The notes under the pieces: model-generated
What the model saw: only the letters and a program-made list of their open reading frames with translations
Database searches by the model: none
Told to the model about the DNA's origin: nothing
In this document: positions 8,287-14,956 of the stretch, one piece after another
Position numbering within the stretch: position 1 is the stretch's first letter
How the letters are laid out: each line of letters starts with the position of its first letter
Origin: Actinoplanes aureus
Lineage (GTDB): Bacteria; Actinomycetota; Actinomycetes; Mycobacteriales; Micromonosporaceae
DNA length: 64,000 bases
Reading direction: 5' to 3'
NCBI RefSeq assembly: GCF_015704865.1
Contig: NZ_JADQTO010000001.1
Span: 372,001 to 436,000, forward strand
Made by a program: the position numbers and the translations under genes

Positions 8287-8393
8287 CGACGGCGCCGCAC
8301 TACACGATGCGGCCCTGATTTGATCTTGAGCAACGCGGCGACGCCGCTAGAGGGCTCCCGTAGTCAGGGTCCTCAAGCGGTGATCTTGCTTGG

Positions 8394-8452
8394 CCCACGC
8401 TCAACGCTGTCTCAACGGCCGCCAGACAGCACCCACGTTAGGCCGGACAAGA
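8394..8452 (+). repeat. 59-bp intergenic direct repeat, copy 2
   Basis: Second copy of the segment at 6321-6379, identical at 56 of 59 positions and in the same orientation. It ends 14 bases before the stop codon end of the kinase gene on the opposite strand. Copies so close to 3' gene ends may be terminators, a REP-like element, or the borders of a past insertion. Confidence 0.85.
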
Positions 8453-8466
8453 CCCGCTAGCGTGGC

Positions 8467-10110
8467 CTACCAGGTGAAGGGCTGGCCGCGGGAGCTGTTG
8501 GTGGCGGCGCGACCATCGCGCTCGTAGCGATACGACATGACGACCGCGTAAGTGCGCCCACGGCGAGGGTTGGCCCCGGCCGGGCCGCACTCGTGGGTGT
8601 AGGACTCTCTGGTGAAGGCGAGACCGTCGCAGGTGGTCGGGCCGGATACGGTGCGGCCGGTGTGTGCGTCCTGGAGGCGGACCTCGATCCGGCCGCGGCC
8701 ACCGGCCGGGGCGGTCAGTGAAGCCCGGAACTGGACGTCGCGGCCTACCGAGTGGCACGGGCGCGGGCCGAGAGGGGTGCGTGTGGGTAGGTCGAAGACG
8801 AAGTTCTGGGCGCACTGCCAGGGCCCGTAGGGCTTTCCCTCGGGTAGGGGCGATCGGGCGGCGTTCCTTGTCGCGGCGGTAGCCGTAGCGCGTACGGCCG
8901 CATGGGGTTTGGGCGCTGGAAGCGCGACGCCCCGTGCGGCCTTGTGTGTTTTCGCAGGCCGGGTGGAGGGTGCTTGGGAGGCCGGGCGCCGCGGCGCCAA
9001 GGGCCGGTCGGCGGGCGCGGCGGTGGGGGCGACGATCACCGTGAGTGGTTCGTCGCCGGAGCGGCCCAGATGCCAGGCCGTGGTGGCGATGCCGGAGGCG
9101 AGCATGGTTCCGGCGACCAGCGCGGCGGTCACGCCGGGGCGAATCCAGCGGTTGCGTGGCGCGTCGTTGCGCGGGGCGCGGCGGCGCGGGAAGGGCAGGC
9201 GGACCGGTTCGGAGTCCAGGGCGGGACTGCTCGCGCACGGTGGGGGCGTCAGGGCCGGTACGTCGCCGAGGTGCCCGGCCAGGGCGGTCAGGTCGGTGAC
9301 GAGTTCGGCGGCGCTGGGGCGCAGGCGCGGCTTACCGGCGAGGCAGGACGTGATGATCCGCCAGAGCGGGTCGGGGATGCCGGGGCGGCGTTCCGGGTTG
9401 CCTTCCGCGTGCAGGCGCATGAGGTCGGGGATGGAGTCGCTGCGGTACGGCGGATGCCCGGACACGAGCTCGTAGAGGAGCACACCGAGGGCGTAGACGT
9501 CGGTGGCGGGGCTCGGTGTGGTGCCGTGGAACGCCTCGGGCGCCATGTAGTGCGGGGTGCCGACGACCGCGTTCGGAGTGGTCATGCTCGGCAGGTTGAG
9601 GATGCGGGCGATGCCGAAGTCGGTGAGCCGGGTCTGCCGGGAGCCGTCCAGCAGGATGTTGTCCGGTTTCAGGTCGCGGTGGATGATGCCGAGCTCATGT
9701 GCCTCGGCCAGCGCCGAGGCGACCTGGGCGGCGAGCCGGACCGCCTCGGCGGGCGCGACGGTGCCGTGCCGGTGCAGGTGATCACGCAGGCTGCCGCCGT
9801 CGACCAGGTCCATCACCAGGCCGAGGGTCTCGCCCACGCTGAACAGGTCCCGGACCCGGACCACGTGGCGGTGCCTCAGCATCAACAGGATGGTCCGCTC
9901 CTGGACGAAGCGGGTGACCAGCCGCGGCTGCCGAAGCAGACTCTCGTGGAGCAGCTTGACGGCCACCGGCTCGCCGGTCGAGCGGTCTTCGCCCTGCCAG
10001 ACGGTGCCGGTGGCGCCCTGTCCGATTGGTCTGACTAAATAATAAGAATTCCCGACACACCGCCCGGCCAGTGGCGCATCCGAGCCGCTATCCGTGGGAT
10101 CCTGGGTCAC
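8467..10110 (-). CDS. membrane Ser/Thr protein kinase (Hanks type)
   Basis: A 547-residue receptor-like kinase. The glycine loop is at 30-36 (GQGATGT), the ATP-binding lysine is K52, the helix C glutamate is about E71, the catalytic aspartate is D146 in HRDLKPDN, the metal-binding DFG is at 164-166 and APE at 190-192, so the enzyme should be active. A single membrane segment lies at about 327-346. It is followed by a Pro/Ala-rich linker and an extracellular domain of about 100 residues with four cysteines; no PASTA repeats are present. GTG 10110 is preferred, with AAGGA upstream; an earlier ATG at 10227 lacks support and lies inside the next gene. The kinase probably senses an extracellular signal, which is unknown. 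Confidence 0.93.
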   Translation of the reverse strand: MTQDPTDSGSDAPLAGRCVGNSYYLVRPIGQGATGTVWQGEDRSTGEPVAVKLLHESLLRQPRLVTRFVQERTILLMLRHRHVVRVRDLFSVGETLGLVMDLVDGGSLRDHLHRHGTVAPAEAVRLAAQVASALAEAHELGIIHRDLKPDNILLDGSRQTRLTDFGIARILNLPSMTTPNAVVGTPHYMAPEAFHGTTPSPATDVYALGVLLYELVSGHPPYRSDSIPDLMRLHAEGNPERRPGIPDPLWRIITSCLAGKPRLRPSAAELVTDLTALAGHLGDVPALTPPPCASSPALDSEPVRLPFPRRRAPRNDAPRNRWIRPGVTAALVAGTMLASGIATTAWHLGRSGDEPLTVIVAPTAAPADRPLAPRRPASQAPSTRPAKTHKAARGVALPAPKPHAAVRATATAATRNAARSPLPEGKPYGPWQCAQNFVFDLPTRTPLGPRPCHSVGRDVQFRASLTAPAGGRGRIEVRLQDAHTGRTVSGPTTCDGLAFTRESYTHECGPAGANPRRGRTYAVVMSYRYERDGRAATNSSRGQPFTW

Positions 10111-10213
10111 TCCGCGGTCCTTCCGATGACGGCAATGCCACGGAATACTGCGGTTTGTCCGTATCATCTGGCAAGCTGAGCAACCCGGTTCGGTACGAGT
10201 CAGCGCGCTCCCG

Positions 10214-12259
10214 TCACTGCTTCGCACCCCTGTCGTTCACGGGTTGCGGACCACACAGCGAGCGGATCGCGCCGAGCAGTGTGGACCGGGTGAACGGCTT
10301 CTCCAGCAGCATGCTGTTGTCGTCCAGGTGCAGCTGCGGCCCGAGCGACGCCGCCGTGTAACCCGACATGTAGAGCACCGGCAGGTCCGGCTGGTGGGCA
10401 CGCAACGCGCCGGCCAGCTCCGGCCCGGTCATCGTCGGCATCACGACGTCGGTGATCAGCAGGTCCGGCCGCGTCCCGGTGGCCACCTGAGTGACCGCCA
10501 TCAGCGCGTCCGTCGCCACCGTGATCTCGTACCCGGCCGGCGCGATCAGCCGCTGCACCAGCTGGGCCACGTCCGGCTGGTCCTCGACGATCAGGACCCG
10601 GCCGATCACGGCGTTCTTCTCCCGGCGCTCACCGCCCGCCCGCTGCTCCTCGGCCGCCGGCAGGTAGATGTGCACGGTGGTGCCGATCCGTGGCTGGGAC
10701 TCCAGCTCGATGTGGCCACCCAGGTTCGCCACGATCCCGGCGGTGGTGGCCAGTCCCAGTCCGGCGGCGGTCGGCCTGGTGGTGAAGAACGGCTCCAGCG
10801 CCCGGCGGCGGATCTCGTCGGCCATCCCGATGCCGGTGTCGGTGACCACGAGGTGCACCAGCTTGCCGGTCGGGGCGCCCTCGGCCAGCTGACCCGGCTC
10901 GATCACCTCGTTGGTGGCGGCCACCCGGACCATGCCGCCGTGCAGCATCGCGTCGCGGGCGTTCGCGGCCAGGTTCACCAGGGCCTGTTCGAGCGGACCG
11001 CGCTCGGCCTTGATCGGCCACACGTCCGCACCGAACGTCAGGTCCAGGCCGATGTGCTCGCCGAGCGTACGGCTGAACAGCGTCTGCACGTCGGTGAGCA
11101 GGTCCGGGATCGGGATGACCTCGGGCCGGTTGCCCTCGCTGCGGCCGAACGCCAGGAGCTGGTGAGTCAGGGTCCGGCCCTTGTTGACCGCGTCCAGGAT
11201 GTCCTTCGCCAGCTGCTCGTGCGGCGAGTCCTCCTCAGCGGTGGACAGGATCATGTCGGCCGAACCGGCCACCACGGTCATCAGGTTGTTGAAGTCGTGC
11301 GACAGGCCGCCGATCAGCTGGCCCAGGCTGTCCAGCCGGCGCAGGTGGTCCAGCTGCCGCTTCAGGCCGCGCGCGTCGATGTGGTCGGTGGTGTCGGTGA
11401 TCATGCACAGGACGCCGGCGAACTCGCCGTGGTCGTCCATGGCCGGCATCATGCTGATCCGTACGCTGCGCCGCGACCCGTCGGCCCGCATCAGGCGGGT
11501 GGCGCCGACCGTCGACCGGCCGGTCCGGCACTCGGCGATCCGGCGGTCCAGCTCCTTCTGCCCGACGTTGTCGAGGAAGCCGCGCAGCGACACCCCGATC
11601 AGCTCGGCCCGCGGCATGCCCAGGACCACGCCGATCGGCTCGTTCGCGTACGTCGCCACGCCCTCCGGATCGAGCTGGAGCACACCCTCGGGGATGGTCT
11701 CCAGAACCCGGCGGTACCGCTCCTCGGAGGCACGCAGCCGCTCCTGCGCCCGGGCGCTGGAGACGGCCAGCGACACTTCGCCGGCGATGTCCCGGGCCAG
11801 CTCCACCTCGGGCGTCGAGTAGAACGCGTCCGGGGTGTGCCGGGTCAGGATCAGGTAGCCGGAGTACGTGTTGTCGACGATCACCGGGCTCAGCACCGCG
11901 GCGGTGACACCGTGTTCCGGGCCGCACAGCGCCGCCGCCGACTCGCCGGCCAGCACGATCGGGCGGCGGCTGGCGGCAAGCGTGGTCGAGTACTCGTCGT
12001 CGGGCGACTGTCCGATCCGATCGAGGGCCCGGGCCAGTGTGCCGGAACGCTCGTCGTCCAGGTGGTGGTACGAGAGCTCCTCGTACCGGCCGTCGTCGCG
12101 AAGCAGTTGCACGCCCGCGCCGTCACCGATCATGTCGGCGGCGGCACGGGCGGCCGTGGACCGCACCTCGGCCGGATCCGACGCCGCTCGGCTAAGCGCG
12201 AGGGCGAGGTCGGCGAGCGCGTACCGGAGGGGGTAAGCCATGACACCCATGCGAAACAT
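10214..12259 (-). CDS. hybrid sensor histidine kinase with GAF, PAS and receiver domains
   Basis: A 681-residue soluble signalling protein. A GAF domain covers about residues 20-170 and a PAS domain about 180-295. The phospho-acceptor is H321 in GLSHDFNNL, the HATPase domain spans about 420-535 (N433, DTGIGM 474-479), and a C-terminal receiver domain spans about 552-670 with acceptor D604. The order H-ATPase-receiver implies phosphorelay from H321 to D604. No membrane segments are seen, so the signal is intracellular. No separate DNA-binding regulator is adjacent, so the output partner is encoded elsewhere or works by protein contact. The start could equally be ATG 12250 or 12241. Confidence 0.92.
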   Translation of the reverse strand: MFRMGVMAYPLRYALADLALALSRAASDPAEVRSTAARAAADMIGDGAGVQLLRDDGRYEELSYHHLDDERSGTLARALDRIGQSPDDEYSTTLAASRRPIVLAGESAAALCGPEHGVTAAVLSPVIVDNTYSGYLILTRHTPDAFYSTPEVELARDIAGEVSLAVSSARAQERLRASEERYRRVLETIPEGVLQLDPEGVATYANEPIGVVLGMPRAELIGVSLRGFLDNVGQKELDRRIAECRTGRSTVGATRLMRADGSRRSVRISMMPAMDDHGEFAGVLCMITDTTDHIDARGLKRQLDHLRRLDSLGQLIGGLSHDFNNLMTVVAGSADMILSTAEEDSPHEQLAKDILDAVNKGRTLTHQLLAFGRSEGNRPEVIPIPDLLTDVQTLFSRTLGEHIGLDLTFGADVWPIKAERGPLEQALVNLAANARDAMLHGGMVRVAATNEVIEPGQLAEGAPTGKLVHLVVTDTGIGMADEIRRRALEPFFTTRPTAAGLGLATTAGIVANLGGHIELESQPRIGTTVHIYLPAAEEQRAGGERREKNAVIGRVLIVEDQPDVAQLVQRLIAPAGYEITVATDALMAVTQVATGTRPDLLITDVVMPTMTGPELAGALRAHQPDLPVLYMSGYTAASLGPQLHLDDNSMLLEKPFTRSTLLGAIRSLCGPQPVNDRGAKQ

Positions 12260-12291
12260 GATTCGCGTTAGGTGAGGCTCATGAGGCCGTT

Positions 12292-13230
12292 TTATGAGAA
12301 AAGGGCGCTTACCGACTCGCCGTTGTGGATCCGGCGCATCGCCTCGGCCAGTGCCGGAGCGACCGACAGGATGGTCAGCTTCTCGGTGCGGCCGCTCTGC
12401 GGGATCGGCACCGTGTTGGTGCAGACGATCTCCTCGATCTCCTTCTCGGCGGACAGCCGCTGCACCGCGTCGTTGGTGAACAGGCCGTGCGTACAGGCCA
12501 CCCGCACGCTGCGGACGTTCCGCTCGCGGAGCCGGGCCAGCAGCTCGAAGACGGTGCTGCCCTTGGCGATCTCGTCGTCCAGCACGATCACGTCCCGGTC
12601 GGCGACCTCGCCGATCACCGAGCTGATCACCACCTTGTCGTCGGCGAACCGCTGCTTCGCGCCGGCCGCCACCTCGATGCCGAGCATCCGGGCGAACGCC
12701 GCCGCCTCCTTCGCGTTGCCCAGGTCCGGCGAGACCACGACGCTGTTCGACAGGTCGTAGCCGCGGAAGTGGTGGGCCAGCTCGCGCAGCGCGTGCAGGT
12801 GGTCGACCGGGATGTTGAAGAAGCCATGCACCTGCGGCGAGTGCAGGGTCATCGCCAGCACCCGGTCGGCGCCGGCGGTGGAAAGCAGGTCGGCGACCAG
12901 GCGGCCACCGATCGAGATGCGCGGGGCGTCCTTCTTGTCGCTGCGGGCGTACGCGTAGTGCGGCAGGACCACGGTGATCCGGCCGGCCGACGCGCCCCGG
13001 GCGGCGTCGAGCATGAAGAGCAGCTCAGCGAGGTGCTCCTGGGTCGGGGGGACCAGCGGCTGGATCAGGAAAACGTCCCGTTCCCGGCAGTTCCCCTGCA
13101 GCTGCACCTCGATGCAGTCGTTGGCGAACCGGGAGATCCGGGTGGGCAGCAGCGGCACCGCGAGGTGCTCGCAGATCTCGGCGGCCAGCTCGGGATGGGC
13201 AGATCCGGTGAAGACGGCGATGTCGCGCAC
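12292..13230 (-). CDS. ribose-phosphate pyrophosphokinase-like protein with an altered PRPP loop
   Basis: A 312-residue member of the PRPP synthetase family, which makes PRPP from ribose 5-phosphate and ATP. Two tandem phosphoribosyltransferase-like domains are visible. The ATP loop HYAYARSDKKD (91-101) and H130 fit the family. The C-terminal PRPP-binding loop, normally DDMIDTGGT, reads DDEIAKGST at 218-226, and the catalytic flexible loop reads AKQRF (191-195) rather than KRR. It may be an active paralogue with changed regulation or a regulatory relative. A housekeeping prs elsewhere in the genome is expected. It stands alone in the convergent/divergent arrangement here. Confidence 0.85.
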   Translation of the reverse strand: MRDIAVFTGSAHPELAAEICEHLAVPLLPTRISRFANDCIEVQLQGNCRERDVFLIQPLVPPTQEHLAELLFMLDAARGASAGRITVVLPHYAYARSDKKDAPRISIGGRLVADLLSTAGADRVLAMTLHSPQVHGFFNIPVDHLHALRELAHHFRGYDLSNSVVVSPDLGNAKEAAAFARMLGIEVAAGAKQRFADDKVVISSVIGEVADRDVIVLDDEIAKGSTVFELLARLRERNVRSVRVACTHGLFTNDAVQRLSAEKEIEEIVCTNTVPIPQSGRTEKLTILSVAPALAEAMRRIHNGESVSALFS

Positions 13231-13369
13231 GGGGACACCCTATTCACTGAGCCTTTTTCAACGTGGCGAGGGCCTCGCATGCCGGCGCCGGACGACGGCC
13301 CGGCAGCTTCAGGCCCAATGCCAGGTTGAAAATTGCTCACAGTGGCGTGTGTTGATTAGTTTGGGCGTC

Positions 13370-14215
13370 ATGAACGGACTGGCCGTCGCCTGCCGCCGAG
13401 TGGTGCACATCTACCGCGCCGAGGCAGGCGACGTGGTCGCCCTCGCCGGCGTCGACCTGTCCATCGCGCCCGGCGAGACGCTCGCCCTGGTCGGCCCGTC
13501 CGGCTCCGGTAAGTCCACCCTGATCGCCCTGCTCGCGGGCCTGATGCGCCCGTCCGCCGGCCGGATCAACATCGGCACCTACGACATGGGCAAGCTCTCC
13601 GACGGCGAGATCTCCCGGCTGCGCGGCACCGAGATCGGTGTGGTCCTGCAGGGCGCGGCCCGCAACCTGCTGCCGTACGCGACGCTGCACCGCAACATCT
13701 GGCTGGCCCAGCGCCGCGCCGCACACACCCGCGGCATCAAGCTCGACGACCCGGACCGCATCCTCGACCTGGTCGGTCTGCCCGGCCAGGGCCGGCGCCG
13801 GCTCACCGACCTCACCCCCGGCGGCCGCCAGCGGGCCGCCCTCGCGGTCGGTATCGCCGCAGGTCCCGGCCTTCTGCTGGTCGACGAGCCGACCAGCCGG
13901 CTGGACACGGCGGGCCGCGACGAGGTGCTCGACGCCCTCGAAACGGTGAACGAGGAACGCCACACCACGATCGTGGTGGTCACCCACGACAACGAGGTGG
14001 GCGCCCGGCTGGGCCGCGCGGTCACCATCCGCGACGGGCGCGTCGGCGCGGAGGGCCGCGACGGCCAGGACTTCGCGGTGGTCGCCGGGGACGGGACGGT
14101 CCAGCTGCCGCCGGACGTGCTCGGTTCCTACCCGCCGGGCACCCTGTTCACGGTCCAGCACGTGGACGGCGAGGTCACGCTGGTGCCGGGTGGTTCCGAA
14201 ATTCCCACCCATTAG
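13370..14215 (+). CDS. ABC transporter ATP-binding protein, LolD/MacB-like
   Basis: An ATPase of 281 residues. Walker A is GPSGSGKST (42-50), Walker B LLLVDE (168-173), and the switch histidine is H206. The signature motif is TPGGR (149-153) instead of LSGGQ, and the Q-loop region (VVLQGAARNLLPY) is present. A C-terminal extension of about 60 residues has no known motif. Start ATG 13370 begins at or next to the likely transcription start: TTGCTC (13333-13338) and TAGTTT (13356-13361) with a 17-bp spacer would give a leaderless mRNA. It faces the FtsX operon and may be a second ATPase for those permeases. Confidence 0.88.
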   Translation: MNGLAVACRRVVHIYRAEAGDVVALAGVDLSIAPGETLALVGPSGSGKSTLIALLAGLMRPSAGRINIGTYDMGKLSDGEISRLRGTEIGVVLQGAARNLLPYATLHRNIWLAQRRAAHTRGIKLDDPDRILDLVGLPGQGRRRLTDLTPGGRQRAALAVGIAAGPGLLLVDEPTSRLDTAGRDEVLDALETVNEERHTTIVVVTHDNEVGARLGRAVTIRDGRVGAEGRDGQDFAVVAGDGTVQLPPDVLGSYPPGTLFTVQHVDGEVTLVPGGSEIPTH

Positions 14216-14302
14216 AGGTACGCGTCGACGAAAGGTCCCGCCCAGCCGCGCCACCTGGGCCCGGGTCCGGGCCGCAGCGCGACCGCCGGGCTGATCCACG
14301 GG

Positions 14303-14956
14303 TCAGGGCCGGGCCCAGACGGCTTCGCCGTCGGCCAGATGCAGTTCGCGATCGCAGACCGCGGCCGCCTCGGGATCGTGCGTGGCCAGGACCACGGCGG
14401 CACCGCGCGCGGCCTCGGCCCGCAGCAGTTCCAGGACGCGCTGCCGGTTCGCCGCGTCCAGCTCGCTGGTGACCTCGTCGGCCAGCAGCACGTCCCCGTG
14501 CAGCGCCAGTCCGCGGGCGATGGCCGCGCGCTGCTGCTGGCCGCCGGACAACTCGTCGATCAGCTGGTTCGCCTGGCCGGACAGGCCGAGCACCTCCAGC
14601 GAGTCGGCGGTCCGGCGCCGGGCATCGGCGGGCGAGCCACCGATCGCGATCACCGCCACCGAGACGTTCTCGGCCGCGGTGAGGATCGCGGCCAGGCCGT
14701 TGTCCTGCGGGATCAGCACCACACCGAGGGAGACCGCCTGGTCGCGACCGGACAGCGGCGTCCCGTCCACCGCCACCTCGCCGGTACGCGCCGGCAGCAG
14801 TCCCGCCATGGCGCTGAGCAGCGTGGTCTTGCCCGCCCCGGAGGTCCCGGTGACCGCCAGAATCTCGCCGGGCCGGGCGGTCACGGTGACCCCGCTCAGC
14901 ACCGGCGCGGCCCCGCCGTAGGCGAAGTCCGCCGCTTCCACGGTCAGCGTGACCAT
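14303..14956 (-). CDS. ABC transporter ATP-binding protein of the FtsX-type system
   Basis: A 217-residue ATPase with canonical motifs: Walker A GTSGAGKTT (37-45), signature LSGGQ (136-140), Walker B with D160-E161, and a THD switch histidine. Its size and sequence fit LolD/MacB-like ATPases that power FtsX-type permeases by mechanotransmission rather than by moving substrate through the channel. It overlaps the end of the upstream permease gene by 13 bases and is the last gene of the three-gene operon. Confidence 0.93.
   Translation of the reverse strand: MVTLTVEAADFAYGGAAPVLSGVTVTARPGEILAVTGTSGAGKTTLLSAMAGLLPARTGEVAVDGTPLSGRDQAVSLGVVLIPQDNGLAAILTAAENVSVAVIAIGGSPADARRRTADSLEVLGLSGQANQLIDELSGGQQQRAAIARGLALHGDVLLADEVTSELDAANRQRVLELLRAEAARGAAVVLATHDPEAAAVCDRELHLADGEAVWARP

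Noticed and set aside
10244..12271. A 675-codon plus-strand frame opposite the hybrid kinase
   Set aside because: It is rich in Arg, Gly, His and Val from reading GC-rich codons backwards, has no domain, and lies wholly over a gene with intact kinase motifs.
12974..13369. N-terminal extension of the lone ABC ATPase
   Set aside because: The added part lies antisense to the PRPP synthetase gene and the ABC fold begins at the ATG at 13370.
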